Positions 1 through 9,215 are shown, counted from the stretch's first letter. The stretch: 33,270 bases of DNA from an uncultured Bacteroidales bacterium (GCA_937871625.1 CALMRD010000041.1:1-33270); one strand, 5' to 3'. Notes: a model not told the origin generated them from the sequence alone. Numbers and translations are program-made.

Positions 1-71
1 AATATGCCTTTACAGACTCTGATAACGGGTTGAGGCAGGAGGTGAAGGGGCAGGTCCGGGTTGTGTTTTAG
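1..71 (+). CDS. C-terminal end of an unidentified protein (partial, 5' end outside window)
   Basis: Frame 3 is open from the window edge to a TAG at 69-71 and encodes about 22 residues ending in GQVRVVF. An alternating hydrophobic/polar pattern with a terminal Phe is typical of the last strand of outer-membrane beta-barrel proteins, so an outer-membrane protein is possible, but the fragment is too short to name. The other two forward frames have early stops. The stop codon directly abuts the 7-bp repeat array that starts at 71. Confidence 0.45.
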   Translation, partial: YAFTDSDNGLRQEVKGQVRVVF

Positions 72-100
72 TCAGCAGTCGGCAGTTGGCAGTCGGCAGC
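71..100 (+). repeat. Left 7-bp repeat array (four GTCGGCA-type units)
   Basis: Four consecutive heptamers are visible: GTCAGCA, GTCGGCA, GTTGGCA and GTCGGCA (71-98), followed by GC. The array begins at the stop of the upstream gene and ends 16 bp before the small CDS at 117. A matching array in inverted orientation lies at 505-559, so the two arrays frame the CDS. Confidence 0.8.
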
Positions 101-116
101 AAAAAAGTTATGAAAT

Positions 117-491
117 ATGAATGACAGGAAAAGTGGATTTAGGAACCTTATAGTATATCAGAAAGCATTTTGCCTGGCTATGGATCTTTATAAAGTCAGT
201 AAACAATTCCCCACTGATGAACTATATTCCTTGACTTCCCAGATTAGGAGATCCTCAAGATCAGTATGTTCAAATATTGGAGAAGGATATCGCAAGCGGC
301 TGTATGAGGCACATTTTGTAAGTAAAATGTCGGATGCAGATATGGAAAATTCGGAAACTCAGGTCTGGTTGGACTTTGCATTTGAATGCAAATATATTAC
401 CGAAGAGATTTATCTTGACTACCAAACCCGATCTCAGGAGGTTGGCCGGTTACTTAATAGTATGATGCAGAATCCAACAAAGTTCAAGTAG
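117..491 (+). CDS. Four-helix bundle protein (23S rRNA intervening-sequence / S23 family)
   Basis: The 124-residue product has the features of the four-helix-bundle family named after proteins encoded in 23S rRNA intervening sequences. These are an N-terminal FRNLIVYQKAF segment (F/L-x-x-L-x-V-Y-x-K-A), a central SLTSQIRRSSRSVCSNIGEG block, and a helical C-terminus ending in GRLLNSMMQN. The length matches the family norm of about 115-130 residues. No enzymatic role is established for the family; related folds occur in the accessory Avd protein of diversity-generating retroelements. No reverse transcriptase or variable repeat is visible here. The gene sits alone between an upstream stop and the purE stop, framed by inverted 7-bp arrays, and is AT-richer than its neighbours. 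This suggests acquisition as a unit. The ATG at 117 follows an A-rich leader. Confidence 0.85.
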   Translation: MNDRKSGFRNLIVYQKAFCLAMDLYKVSKQFPTDELYSLTSQIRRSSRSVCSNIGEGYRKRLYEAHFVSKMSDADMENSETQVWLDFAFECKYITEEIYLDYQTRSQEVGRLLNSMMQNPTKFK

Positions 492-504
492 TCGGAGAGT
501 CGAC

Positions 505-559
505 TGCCGCCTGCCACCTGCAATTGCCGCCTGCCAACTGCTTACTGTAGACTGCCGAC
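505..559 (-). repeat. Right 7-bp repeat array, inverted relative to 71-100
   Basis: The plus strand reads as consecutive units TGCCGCC, TGCCACC, TGCAAT (one base short), TGCCGCC, TGCCAAC, TGCTTAC, TGTAGAC and TGCCGAC. These are reverse complements of the GTCGGCA type seen at 71-98. The array ends one base before the purE stop codon (TAA, complement of 560-562). A transcript crossing both arrays could form a long imperfect stem. Confidence 0.78.
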
Positions 560-1066
560 TTAATTGGTCCTGTACCTGTATTTCACTGCCCCCAGCTCCT
601 CATTGGCCTTCACTATCTTCTGCTTCAGGCTCTCCTTGTAGGCTATCAGCTTATCCATGACGGCCGGATCGCCGGTGGCGATCATCTGTGCTGCCAGGAT
701 GCCGGCATTCAGGGCTCCGTCGATGGCTACAGTGGCAACAGGAATGCCAGGAGGCATCTGTACGATGGCCAGCAGGGCATCAAGGCCGTCAAGGGAGGCC
801 CTGACCGGTACCCCGATGACCGGCACCGGGGTCATCGCCGCTATCACACCCGGAAGATGAGCTGCCATGCCTGCACCGGCGATGATGACCTTTATTCCCC
901 TGCCCGCTGCTCCATGCGCAAACTTCTCCACCTCGTCAGGGGTACGGTGCGCCGACAGGGCGTTGATCTCAAAAGGTATCCCCAGGCCGTCGAGAAACTC
1001 CGCAGCCTTCTCCATGACCTTCAGGTCGGAGACGCTGCCCATGATAATACTTACTGCCGGATCCAT
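560..1066 (-). CDS. purE: 5-(carboxyamino)imidazole ribonucleotide mutase (PurE)
   Basis: PurE converts N5-CAIR to CAIR in de novo purine synthesis in the cytosol. The 168-residue protein has the class I hallmarks in order: [14 protein letters not shown] at the N-terminus (substrate phosphate loop), SAHRTP with the catalytic His near residue 40, and [14 protein letters not shown] in the middle. Length is normal for the family (about 160-170). The start is ATG at 1066, giving the expected [10 protein letters not shown]. It is divergent from hpt, another purine gene, across an 82-bp gap, and its stop codon touches the right-hand 7-bp repeat array. I saw no clear TAnnTTTG promoter for this strand in the gap. 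Confidence 0.96.
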   Translation of the reverse strand: MDPAVSIIMGSVSDLKVMEKAAEFLDGLGIPFEINALSAHRTPDEVEKFAHGAAGRGIKVIIAGAGMAAHLPGVIAAMTPVPVIGVPVRASLDGLDALLAIVQMPPGIPVATVAIDGALNAGILAAQMIATGDPAVMDKLIAYKESLKQKIVKANEELGAVKYRYRTN

Positions 1067-1120
1067 ATGCTCTTTTTTGATGTTAAACCATTGCCGGGGT
1101 AAAAATAAGCTTTAAATTTA

Positions 1121-1128
1121 TAATTTTG
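1121..1128 (+). promoter_or_regulatory. Probable -7 box (TAATTTTG) upstream of hpt
   Basis: TAATTTTG matches the Bacteroidota -7 consensus TAnnTTTG exactly and lies 21 bp before the hpt ATG. No TTTG -33 box at 19-21 bp spacing is visible, so this is supported by the -7 match and position only. Confidence 0.5.
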
Positions 1129-1148
1129 CGGCATCAACAACCTGAACC

Positions 1149-1685
1149 ATGAATGAGATAACATTACTTGACAGGGAGTTTTCTGTCTACCTGACAGAAG
1201 ATGAAATCCAGAGCCGGGTTACGGCACTGGCAGAAAAGATCAGTGAAGACCTGAAAGGTCAGGATGTGCTCTTCTTCGGTATCCTGAACGGCGTATTCCT
1301 CTTCGCAGCTGACATAATAAGGCAGATATCGCTTAACGCGCATATCTCCTTCATAAAACTGGCTTCCTACGATGGCACCTCCAGCACAGGCAAGATCAAG
1401 GAGCTGATAGGGTGGAATGAGGATATCACAGGTAAAACGGTTGTAGTACTGGAGGATATTGTTGACACCGGCAGCACCCTCGAGAGGGTGATAGGTGAGC
1501 TTAAGCTGAGAAAAGCAGCCGACATCAAGATATGCACACTGCTCTTCAAGCCGGAAGCCTATACCAAAGATATTCCGATTGACTATATAGGATTTGAAAT
1601 ACCCAACAGCTTTGTTGTCGGATATGGCCTTGACTATGACGGGTATGGCCGTAATCTTAAGGCGATTTACAAACTAACAAAATAA
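1149..1685 (+). CDS. hpt: Hypoxanthine phosphoribosyltransferase
   Basis: A type I phosphoribosyltransferase that salvages hypoxanthine or guanine with PRPP to give IMP or GMP. The 178-residue length is typical. The PRPP-binding loop VVVLEDIVDTGSTL lies near residues 97-110, and the N-terminal part carries FGILNGVFLFAADI with the flexible-loop region SYDGTSSTGKIKEL after it. The C-terminal IGFEIPNSFVVGYGLDYDG segment is the purine-binding hood characteristic of HPRT. It is 7 bp upstream of adk and transcribed with it, consistent with a purine salvage and nucleotide-balance operon. The ATG at 1149 follows the TAATTTTG box at 1121-1128. Confidence 0.95.
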   Translation: MNEITLLDREFSVYLTEDEIQSRVTALAEKISEDLKGQDVLFFGILNGVFLFAADIIRQISLNAHISFIKLASYDGTSSTGKIKELIGWNEDITGKTVVVLEDIVDTGSTLERVIGELKLRKAADIKICTLLFKPEAYTKDIPIDYIGFEIPNSFVVGYGLDYDGYGRNLKAIYKLTK

Positions 1686-1692
1686 CTCCGTA

Positions 1693-2268
1693 ATGATTAA
1701 TGTTCTTATGTTCGGCCCTCCCGGATCAGGGAAGGGAACGCAGTCGGTGACCCTTGCTGAGAAATACAACCTCCTTCATCTCTCTACAGGAGACATGCTC
1801 AGGGCTGAGATCACTGCCGGCACTGAACTGGGGCGGAAGATGGAAGCCATCATGGCTTCCGGCGAGCTGGTGCCTGATGAGGTGGTGATAGAGATGATAG
1901 CCAACAGGATTGACGCCACCACCGGTAAGAGAGGCTTCATCTTTGACGGCTTCCCGCGAACGGTGGCCCAGGCTGAAGAGCTGCAGACGATGCTTCGGGA
2001 GCGTGATATGAAGATAGACCTTATGCTGGTGCTTGAGGTCAATGATGCCGAACTGATGTCGCGCATGAAGAACAGGGCCCTGGTATCAGGCAGAGCCGAC
2101 GATGCTGACGAATCCATCATAAACAACAGGATTGCCGTCTACCGCTCCAAGACAGAACCTGTTCTGGAGTTCGGGCATAAGGCCGGCGTGGTGAGCATCG
2201 TCGACGGTGTGGGATCGATTGATGATATCTTCGACAGGCTATGCACCCAAATTGAAACGGTTATCTGA
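1693..2268 (+). CDS. adk: Adenylate kinase
   Basis: Catalyses reversible phosphoryl transfer ATP + AMP = 2 ADP in the cytosol. The P-loop FGPPGSGKGTQ is at residues 7-17. STGDMLRAEI (AMP binding), GFIFDGFPRTVAQAEEL and GRADDADESIINNRIAVY follow in family order. At 191 residues this is the short form: the LID region goes from RALVSGR straight to ADDADES without the extended or zinc-binding insert of long-type enzymes. The gap to hpt is 7 bp and to obgE 3 bp, so these genes are almost certainly co-transcribed. Confidence 0.96.
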   Translation: MINVLMFGPPGSGKGTQSVTLAEKYNLLHLSTGDMLRAEITAGTELGRKMEAIMASGELVPDEVVIEMIANRIDATTGKRGFIFDGFPRTVAQAEELQTMLRERDMKIDLMLVLEVNDAELMSRMKNRALVSGRADDADESIINNRIAVYRSKTEPVLEFGHKAGVVSIVDGVGSIDDIFDRLCTQIETVI

Positions 2269-2271
2269 CCA

Positions 2272-3264
2272 ATGGGTGACACCAACTTCGTTGACTATGT
2301 AAAGATCTTCGGACGCTCTGGCAAGGGCGGCGCAGGCTCGTCACACCTCAGGCGCGAAAAACTGAATCCCAGGGGAGGTCCGGACGGCGGAGACGGCGGC
2401 CGCGGTGGCGATGTCATTCTCAGGGGCAATCCGCAGCTCTGGACACTCCTGCATCTCAAATTCAAAAAGCACACCTTCGCAGGTCACGGTGGTGCCGGGT
2501 CTGCAAACCAGAGGACCGGCGCTGCCGGAGAAGATGCCATCATCGAGGTGCCTCTCGGTACCGTGGCCAGGGATGCGGAGACCAATGAGATCCTGTTCGA
2601 GATCACTCATGATGGCGAACAAAAGGTACTGGTAAAAGGCGGCCGGGGAGGACTGGGAAACACGCACTTCAAGTCGGCCACCTTTCAGACACCCCGCTTT
2701 GCACAACCGGGAGAGCCCTACGAGGAGGGATGGTTCATCCTCGAGCTTAAGGTGCTGGCCGACGTGGGACTGGTAGGCTTTCCCAATGCCGGCAAGTCGA
2801 CACTGCTGTCCGTCGTCAGTGCCGCCAGGCCAAAGATAGACAGTTACCCCTTCACGACCCTCACACCCAATCTTGGCATCGTCAGCTACCGTGATGACAA
2901 GTCGTTTGTGATGGCAGACATCCCTGGTATCATTGAAGGGGCTGCCGAAGGCAAGGGGCTGGGCCACAGGTTTCTGAGGCATATTGAACGCAACGCCGTA
3001 CTCCTTTTCATGATCCCAGCTGATACCGGCGATGTTGCATTGGAGTATAATATCCTCCTGGAAGAGCTCAGGAAATATAACCCTGAACTACTGGACAAAC
3101 GCCGGGTGATGGCCATATCGAAATGCGACCTTCTGGATGAGGAGCTCACTGAAGGGATGAGGCCTTCACTGCCAGACGACCTGCCTGTTGTTTTCATCTC
3201 CTCGGTTAACGGTACGGGTTTAACAGCACTCAGGGACCTGCTATGGCGGGCGTTAAACAGCTGA
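2272..3264 (+). CDS. obgE: GTPase Obg (CgtA), ribosome-associated
   Basis: An essential GTPase associated with the 50S subunit. The first 155 or so residues form the glycine-rich Obg fold ([31 protein letters not shown]). The G domain follows: G1 [11 protein letters not shown], the TTLTPNLG switch I threonine, G3 [16 protein letters not shown], a G4 in the form SKCD rather than NKxD, and G5 SSVNGTGL. At 330 residues it lacks the extra C-terminal OCT domain found in some Gram-positive homologues. The ATG lies 3 bp after the adk stop. Its end overlaps the longer ORF-track start of the next gene, which argues for a shorter start there. Confidence 0.96.
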   Translation: MGDTNFVDYVKIFGRSGKGGAGSSHLRREKLNPRGGPDGGDGGRGGDVILRGNPQLWTLLHLKFKKHTFAGHGGAGSANQRTGAAGEDAIIEVPLGTVARDAETNEILFEITHDGEQKVLVKGGRGGLGNTHFKSATFQTPRFAQPGEPYEEGWFILELKVLADVGLVGFPNAGKSTLLSVVSAARPKIDSYPFTTLTPNLGIVSYRDDKSFVMADIPGIIEGAAEGKGLGHRFLRHIERNAVLLFMIPADTGDVALEYNILLEELRKYNPELLDKRRVMAISKCDLLDEELTEGMRPSLPDDLPVVFISSVNGTGLTALRDLLWRALNS

Positions 3265-3266
3265 CC

Positions 3267-3815
3267 ATGGAAGAGCTCGACCGTACAATATTCCTCTTTC
3301 TCAATTCGCACCACTCACCGTTTTTTGATACGGTGATGTGGATAGTGAGCCTGAAGACGGTGTGGATACCTCTGTACCTGGCCATCATCTGGATGATCAT
3401 CAGCAGGTACGGCAGACGTGCATGGATACCCCTCATGCTGGTGCCGGTGCTGATTCTTATTGACGACCAGGGCTCTACGCTGTTGAAGAACCTGGTCGGA
3501 CGGCCAAGACCCTGTCACGAGCCTGCCCTCGAAGGCATGGTGCATACAGTCAACGGTTACTGTGCAGGGATGTACGGGTTTGTCTCGGGCCATGCAGCCA
3601 ACAGCTTCGGGATAGCTGCCTTTGCCTCCCTGCTGCTGAAGAGGAGCTGGCTCTCCTGGTCTCTCTTCACATGGGCAGCGGTGGTATCCTATTCAAGAAT
3701 ATACCTGGGTGTGCACTACCCCGGGGACATCATCGGCGGAGCCCTGCTGGGCATCATCGCAGGCAGCACTCTGGCATGGGCTGCAGTAAAAATCAACAAA
3801 AGCATAAGACAATGA
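3267..3815 (+). CDS. PAP2 (type 2 phosphatidic acid phosphatase) family membrane protein
   Basis: A lipid phosphatase of the PAP2 superfamily, acting on phosphatidate-like or polyprenyl-diphosphate substrates at the inner membrane. The three signature blocks are present: KNLVGRPRPCHEP (KX6RP type), FVSGHAANSFG (PSGH type, with Val in place of Pro) and SRIYLGVHYPGDIIGG (SRX5HX3D). Several hydrophobic helices separate them. I prefer ATG 3267 (MEELDRTIFLFLN), which places the start just after the obgE stop and gives 182 residues. The ORF-track start at 3243 would overlap obgE by 22 bp and add eight poorly placed residues. The stop overlaps the next ATG. A role in undecaprenyl-diphosphate recycling or phospholipid metabolism fits the plsC neighbour, but the substrate cannot be read from sequence. 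Confidence 0.88.
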   Translation: MEELDRTIFLFLNSHHSPFFDTVMWIVSLKTVWIPLYLAIIWMIISRYGRRAWIPLMLVPVLILIDDQGSTLLKNLVGRPRPCHEPALEGMVHTVNGYCAGMYGFVSGHAANSFGIAAFASLLLKRSWLSWSLFTWAAVVSYSRIYLGVHYPGDIIGGALLGIIAGSTLAWAAVKINKSIRQ

Positions 3816-4552
3816 ATGTCATAAAATCCGTATGGGTCTGGTTGTCAAGCATCGTGTTTATCGTGCTGGCCTTTCCCGTTGCTCTGTTTCTCTGGCTTAT
3901 CTCACTGCTATTCGATGACCGGAGACTGATGAACAACCGCTGGATGGTGATCCAGGGTATTGTGCTTACAAAGATGAGCCCCTTCTGGAAGGTTATTGCG
4001 GAAGGCCGTGAAAAGATTGACCAGAACCAGGCTTATGTCATCATCCCCAACCACCAGTCCCTCCTTGACATTGTCTTTTTCAACATGTTGCGCCATCGGC
4101 TCAGGTGGGTCTCCAAAGTTGAGATCTTCAAGGTGCCACTTGTAGGGTGGGAGATGAGGATGGTCAAGTATATTGAGCTTGTAAGAGGTAACAAGAGCAG
4201 TGTGATAAAGATGATGGAGGAGTGCGTTAAGTCGCTCAAAGATGGCATCTCCATTGTCATCTTTCCCGAAGGGACCAGGTCACTTACCGGCGCGATAGGC
4301 AAGTTCAAGACCGGAGCCTTTCAGATTGCTGTCAGGACTGACAAGCCCCTGCTGCCGGTGCTTATCGACGGCACCGGCGAGATCATGCCCAAGAAGGGAG
4401 GGATTATCTTCAGGAACAGAAGGGTGGTAAGGATCAGGGTGCTCGATCCCATCTTCCCCGGCCAGTTCGGGACAGGTAATCCTGAAGAACTGGCAGCACG
4501 GGTACAGACTCTGATGGTTGCCGCCATGGAGCAGCTCCGCAGCGAGAAGTGA
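3812..4552 (+). CDS. plsC: 1-acyl-sn-glycerol-3-phosphate acyltransferase (PlsC family)
   Basis: Acylates lysophosphatidic acid to phosphatidic acid at the inner membrane. The acyltransferase motifs are clear: NHQSLLD (HX4D catalytic pair with preceding Asn), ELVRGNKSS and FPEGTRS. An N-terminal hydrophobic helix spans about residues 8-33. I use the ATG at 3812, which forms an ATGA overlap with the stop of the PAP2 gene and yields 246 residues, normal for the family. The ORF-track start at 3671 adds 47 residues that read through the PAP2 gene and look non-native. With PAP2 next door, the product and substrate of the two enzymes may be linked through phosphatidate. Confidence 0.93.
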   Translation: MNVIKSVWVWLSSIVFIVLAFPVALFLWLISLLFDDRRLMNNRWMVIQGIVLTKMSPFWKVIAEGREKIDQNQAYVIIPNHQSLLDIVFFNMLRHRLRWVSKVEIFKVPLVGWEMRMVKYIELVRGNKSSVIKMMEECVKSLKDGISIVIFPEGTRSLTGAIGKFKTGAFQIAVRTDKPLLPVLIDGTGEIMPKKGGIIFRNRRVVRIRVLDPIFPGQFGTGNPEELAARVQTLMVAAMEQLRSEK

Positions 4553-4677
4553 GCCACATCCAACCGGCAAATCTGAAATTATTCAACCCTGAAGGGGAAT
4601 CATTGTCACTACTGCCTGCTGAGCATAATTCACCGGCGTTGTTGATAAATCGGAAGCATTCGCCTCGGGTAATTCTT

Positions 4678-4685
4678 TATATTTG
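4678..4685 (+). promoter_or_regulatory. Probable -7 box (TATATTTG) for parE
   Basis: TATATTTG fits TAnnTTTG exactly and lies in the 147-bp gap between plsC and parE, which is otherwise featureless. The expected transcription start about 7 bp downstream would leave a leader of only about 8 bases before ATG 4700. No convincing -33 TTTG at 19-21 bp is visible. Confidence 0.45.
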
Positions 4686-4699
4686 CCCCAAAATTCGGG

Positions 4700-6550
4700 A
4701 TGATGGACGGGAACTATTCTGAAGAGAACATCAGAACCCTTGAGTGGAAGGAGCATATCAGGCTGCGTCCCGGTATGTACATCGGTAAGCTGGGTGACGG
4801 CTCGTCTCTTGATGACGGAATATACGTCATGCTGAAGGAGGTGATGGATAACGCGGTGGATGAGTATATGATGGGCTTCGGCCGAAAGATAGATGTGACC
4901 ATCAGCGGCAGGGAGGTGAGGGTGCGCGACTACGGCAGGGGCATACCACTTGGGAAGGTGCTCGACGTATCATCGCGCATGAATACAGGTGCCAAGTATG
5001 ACTCCAAGGCTTTCAAGAAATCAGTGGGGCTTAACGGTGTCGGTATCAAGGCTGTCAATGCCCTCTCATCATCATTCATACTGCGCTCGTACCGTGACGG
5101 CCAGCTTAAGGAGATTGAATTCGGGGCAGGAGAGACGGTCAGGGATGAGGCTCTGATGCCCTCGAAAGAGGACAACGGCACTGAGGTGATATTTGTCCCC
5201 GACGAGGCTATGTTCGGCAACTACCACTACATCTCCGAATATGTTGAGAGCATGTTGAAGAACTACTCATACCTCAATGCAGGTATGGTCATCAACTTCA
5301 ACGGCAACAAGATAGTCTCACGCAACGGGCTGGTGGACCTCCTCAATGACAACATGACCCGTGAGGGTCTCTATCCCATCATACATCTCAAGGGTGATGA
5401 CATAGAGGTGGCCATGACCCACAGCATGCAATATGGTGAAGATTACTACAGTTTTGTCAACGGACAGCACACATCGCAGGGAGGCACTCATCTCATAGCG
5501 TTCCGTGAGGCACTGACCAGAACTGTCAAGGAGTTCTATAAGAAGGATTTCGATGCTTCCGATATACGCTCGTCAATTATTGCCGCCATATCGGTGAAGA
5601 TTGAGGAGCCCATCTTTGAATCCCAGACAAAGACCAAGCTGGGGTCAAAGGATATGGGTCCCGGCGGCCCCTCCGTGCGAAACTTTATCGTTGATTTCGT
5701 ACGCAAGCATCTCGACGATTACCTTCACAAGAACGGGGAGACAGCCCGAATCCTGTTGAAGAAGATACAGGAGTCGGAGAAGGAGCGCAAGGCTATCAGC
5801 TCTATACAGAAGCTGGCGCGCGAGAGGGCAAAGAAGGTGAGTCTCCACAACCGCAAGCTGCGTGACTGCCGCATACATTACAACACCAATGATGAGAGGA
5901 GGCTCGACTCCACTCTCTTTATCACTGAGGGCGATTCGGCCAGCGGCTCAATAACCAAGTCGCGCAATGTTGAGACCCAGGCAGTCTTCAGCCTCAGGGG
6001 CAAACCGCTCAACTGCTACGGCCTGACCAAGAAGGTTGTCTATGAGAATGAGGAGTTCAACCTGCTGCAGGCCGCACTAAACATTGAAGAGACCCTGGAC
6101 GACCTCCGCTACAACAATGTTGTCATTGCCACCGATGCCGACGTGGATGGCATGCACATCAGGCTGCTGCTGCTTACATTCTTCCTTCAGTTCTTCCCCG
6201 ATCTGGTCCGCAAGGGGCATGTCTATATCCTTCAGACACCCCTCTTCAGGGTCAGGAACAAGAAGGAGACCCGCTACTGTTACAGCGATGAAGAGAGGCA
6301 GCAGGCCATTAAGGACCTTGGTCCCGAGCCTGAGATTACACGTTTCAAGGGTCTGGGCGAGATTTCTCCTGATGAGTTTGTGCATTTCATTGGCAAGGAT
6401 ATGCGACTTGAGCCGGTCATCATGAAGAGGTCGGACCCATATACGCAGTTTCTTGAGTTCTTTATGGGAAAGAACACCCCGGAGCGGCAGGATTTTATTA
6501 TTGACAACCTGAGAGTAGAGGAGGAGATACCCGAAGCTGCCCAGGCATGA
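4700..6550 (+). CDS. parE: DNA topoisomerase IV subunit B (type IIA ATPase subunit)
   Basis: The ATPase subunit of topoisomerase IV, which decatenates and relaxes DNA with ParC. The GHKL ATPase domain occupies the N-terminal part: RPGMYIG near residue 28, [19 protein letters not shown], and the ATP lid [13 protein letters not shown]. The TOPRIM domain carries TEGDSASGS (about residue 408) and DADVDGMH (about 478), with the closing [12 protein letters not shown] block after it. The 616-residue length suits ParE without the large GyrB insertion. The next gene is the A subunit 19 bp downstream, as usual for parE-parC pairs. ATG 4700 and ATG 4703 are both possible. A gyrB-type identity is less likely given the Bacteroidota-style start and the adjacent parC. 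Confidence 0.94.
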   Translation: MMDGNYSEENIRTLEWKEHIRLRPGMYIGKLGDGSSLDDGIYVMLKEVMDNAVDEYMMGFGRKIDVTISGREVRVRDYGRGIPLGKVLDVSSRMNTGAKYDSKAFKKSVGLNGVGIKAVNALSSSFILRSYRDGQLKEIEFGAGETVRDEALMPSKEDNGTEVIFVPDEAMFGNYHYISEYVESMLKNYSYLNAGMVINFNGNKIVSRNGLVDLLNDNMTREGLYPIIHLKGDDIEVAMTHSMQYGEDYYSFVNGQHTSQGGTHLIAFREALTRTVKEFYKKDFDASDIRSSIIAAISVKIEEPIFESQTKTKLGSKDMGPGGPSVRNFIVDFVRKHLDDYLHKNGETARILLKKIQESEKERKAISSIQKLARERAKKVSLHNRKLRDCRIHYNTNDERRLDSTLFITEGDSASGSITKSRNVETQAVFSLRGKPLNCYGLTKKVVYENEEFNLLQAALNIEETLDDLRYNNVVIATDADVDGMHIRLLLLTFFLQFFPDLVRKGHVYILQTPLFRVRNKKETRYCYSDEERQQAIKDLGPEPEITRFKGLGEISPDEFVHFIGKDMRLEPVIMKRSDPYTQFLEFFMGKNTPERQDFIIDNLRVEEEIPEAAQA

Positions 6551-6569
6551 GAGGAGGTTGTTGAAAGCA

Positions 6570-9215
6570 ATGAAAGAGAGTGATGCATTTGAACTGGTTC
6601 CCGACAGTGAGGAGGAGGGGACGGAAAACGCGATAAACGGTAATATTCCTGAAGCACTGCATACTGTCACGGCACTGTCGGGCATGTACCAGGACTGGTT
6701 TCTGGATTATGCATCGTATGTCATCCTGGAGCGTGCCGTACCTCATATAGCTGACGGCCTCAAGCCGGTGCAGCGCAGGATCCTCTACTCCATGAAGAGG
6801 ATGGATGACGGACGCTTCAATAAGGTGGCCAACATCATAGGTCACACCATGCAGTTCCATCCTCACGGCGATGCCTCCATTGGTGATGCGCTGGTGCAGC
6901 TCGGACAGAAGGAGCTGCTGGTGGAGTCGCAGGGTAACTGGGGGAACATACTCACCGGCGACGGCGCCGCTGCACCCCGATATATAGAGGCAAGACTGTC
7001 AAAATTTGCCCTGGATGTTGCCTTCAACAGCAAGACTACCGAGTGGATGAGCTCTTACGACGGACGCAACAAAGAGCCGGTGACGCTGCCGGTAAAGTTC
7101 CCGCTGTTGCTCGCCATGGGGGTTGAAGGCATCGCCGTCGGCCTTGCGTCAAAGATACTGCCTCATAACTTCAATGAGCTGGCTGATGCTTCAATAAGCT
7201 ATCTGCAGGGTAAACCCTTTGTTCTCTATCCCGACTTCCCGACAGGAGGGATGATAGACGTCTCCAGGTACAATGACGGGGCCCGGGGAGGAGCTGTCAA
7301 GGTAAGAGCCAGGATAGAGAAGGCAGACAGGAGGGGACTGGTAATCACCGAGGTGCCGTTCGGCAAGACAACCTCTTCACTCATTGAGTCTATCGTTAAG
7401 GCCAATGACCGTGGAAAGATCAAGATCAAAAAGATCGACGACAATACGGCAGGTGGAGTGGAGATAGTGATACAACTGCAGGCAGGCGTCTCACCCGATA
7501 AGACCATTGACGCACTCTATGCGTTCACTGACTGTGAGCTCTCCATCTCACCCAATGCCTGCGTTATCACCGGTGAGAACAAACCTTCATTTCTGGGTGT
7601 GAGCGATATCCTGAGACACTCGGCTGACAGGACCGTTCAGTTGCTTACCAGCGAGCTGGAGATACGTAAGGCAGAGCTTGAGGAGGAGTGGCATTTCTCC
7701 TCTCTTGAAAAGATCTTCATCGAAAAGAGGATTTACCGTGACATCGAGGAGTGTGAGACATGGGAGGCAGTCGTTGAGGCTATTGACGCAGGACTGAAAC
7801 CTTATAAAAAGCTTTTCCGCCGCGAGATAACACGTGATGACATCATCAGGCTGACGGAGATAAAGATCAAACGGATCTCAAAATATGACTCTTCTCGTGC
7901 TGACGAGCATATAAAGGGCATTGAAGCCGGGCTGGAAGAGGTATCGAACCATCTGGCCAACATAATTCCCTATACAATAAATTATTACCGCCAGATAAAA
8001 AAGAAGTACGGCAAGAAGATTGAGCGCCGTACAGAGATACGGAGCTTTGAGACTATTGAGGCTACCAAGGTGGTGGCTGCCAATGCCAAGCTCTACGTCA
8101 ACCGCCAGGAGGGGTTCATGGGAACCGGATTGAAGAAAGACGAATATGTATGCGACTGCTCTGATATCGATGACATTATCGTGATAAGGAAAGATGGAAC
8201 ATACCTCATCACCAGGGTGACGGAGAAGCAGTTTGTAGGCAAGGATGTCATTCACGCCCAGGTTTTCCTGCGAAATGATACACGCACAATCTACAATGTG
8301 GTGTACCAGGATGGACGTGACGGCCCCTGTTACGTGAAACGATGTTCACTCACCGGCCTCACGCGCGACAAGGAGTACACGCTGGGCCGTGGCACCGGCG
8401 GTACCCGCATCCTCTACCTGAGTGCCAATCCCAATGGTGAGGCCGAGGTGATCAGGGTGCATCACAAGCCCCGCGCCAGGCTGAAGAAACTCACCTTCGA
8501 CTTCGATTTCGGAGAGCTGGCCATCAAGGGCCGCGGTTCGATGGGCAACATTCTGACCAGGAATCCGGTACACAAGGTGACCCTGAAGGAGAAGGGACTC
8601 TCCACCCTGGGTGGCCGCAAACTGTGGCTCGATGAATCAGTGATGAGACTAAATGCTGACGGACGGGGAAGGTTCCTCGGGGAATTCGTGTCGGAAGACC
8701 TGCTTCTTATAATCACCAAGGGAGGCCTCTTCCGCACTGCAGTGCCTGACCTGTCACTACATTTCGAAGAGAACATCCTGCTGCTTGAAAAATACAGGGC
8801 CTCAAAGATATTTTCTGCCGTCTACTGGGATCAGGAGCAGGGTTACTATTATGTCAAGCGGTTTGTCTTTGATGAGTCAGACCGGCTGCAGTGCTTCATT
8901 GATGAGAGTGAGGGATCAAAGCTCATAAGCCTGACGGAGGTCGAGTACCCCCGTCTCGAGATAAGGTTCGGAGGCAAGAATGAGGGCAGGAAGCATGAGA
9001 TAATTGAAGTGGCAGAGTTCATTGGCGTGAAAAGCTACCGCGCAAAGGGCAAGAGACTTTCGAACTACAGCGTCACTGACATACGGGAGCTTGAGCCTGT
9101 GGTGAAGAGCGAAGCAGCGCCTCTGCCGTCAGAGCCGGAAGAGACAACGCCAGCCTCTCCTGATCCACACGTCTCTCTGCCCGACGATCCCGCACAGATG
9201 AAACTGGATCTATAG
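6570..9215 (+). CDS. parC: DNA topoisomerase IV subunit A
   Basis: The DNA-cleaving subunit of topoisomerase IV. The N-terminal winged-helix region has ADGLKPVQRRILYSM, HPHGDASIGDALVQL (quinolone-pocket region) and APRYIEARLS with the catalytic Tyr at about residue 138. A coiled-coil stretch and a C-terminal region of beta-pinwheel-like blades follow. The canonical GyrA box was not seen, supporting ParC rather than GyrA. The protein ends in a Pro/Glu-rich acidic tail. I start at ATG 6570 (881 residues) because an AGGAGG-like sequence at 6552-6557 lies upstream; the ORF track begins at a TTG that abuts this sequence. aroK begins only 6 bp after the stop. Confidence 0.94.
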   Translation: MKESDAFELVPDSEEEGTENAINGNIPEALHTVTALSGMYQDWFLDYASYVILERAVPHIADGLKPVQRRILYSMKRMDDGRFNKVANIIGHTMQFHPHGDASIGDALVQLGQKELLVESQGNWGNILTGDGAAAPRYIEARLSKFALDVAFNSKTTEWMSSYDGRNKEPVTLPVKFPLLLAMGVEGIAVGLASKILPHNFNELADASISYLQGKPFVLYPDFPTGGMIDVSRYNDGARGGAVKVRARIEKADRRGLVITEVPFGKTTSSLIESIVKANDRGKIKIKKIDDNTAGGVEIVIQLQAGVSPDKTIDALYAFTDCELSISPNACVITGENKPSFLGVSDILRHSADRTVQLLTSELEIRKAELEEEWHFSSLEKIFIEKRIYRDIEECETWEAVVEAIDAGLKPYKKLFRREITRDDIIRLTEIKIKRISKYDSSRADEHIKGIEAGLEEVSNHLANIIPYTINYYRQIKKKYGKKIERRTEIRSFETIEATKVVAANAKLYVNRQEGFMGTGLKKDEYVCDCSDIDDIIVIRKDGTYLITRVTEKQFVGKDVIHAQVFLRNDTRTIYNVVYQDGRDGPCYVKRCSLTGLTRDKEYTLGRGTGGTRILYLSANPNGEAEVIRVHHKPRARLKKLTFDFDFGELAIKGRGSMGNILTRNPVHKVTLKEKGLSTLGGRKLWLDESVMRLNADGRGRFLGEFVSEDLLLIITKGGLFRTAVPDLSLHFEENILLLEKYRASKIFSAVYWDQEQGYYYVKRFVFDESDRLQCFIDESEGSKLISLTEVEYPRLEIRFGGKNEGRKHEIIEVAEFIGVKSYRAKGKRLSNYSVTDIRELEPVVKSEAAPLPSEPEETTPASPDPHVSLPDDPAQMKLDL

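Noticed and set aside
117-491. Possible diversity-generating retroelement accessory gene (Avd)
   Set aside because: The fold family is related, but no reverse transcriptase, template repeat or variable repeat is visible nearby.
71-559. Heptamer arrays considered as a CRISPR or as a rho-independent terminator
   Set aside because: Units are 7 bp without spacers, so not CRISPR; there is no T-tract, so not a classical terminator.
2341-2982. Minus-strand ORF of 213 residues opposite obgE
   Set aside because: A shadow of the GC-rich obgE coding sequence; the plus strand has all Obg motifs.
3671-3811. Longer plsC start in the ORF track
   Set aside because: The extra 47 residues overlap the PAP2 gene and look like out-of-frame translation (many His/Arg/Gly); ATG 3812 has the ATGA overlap.
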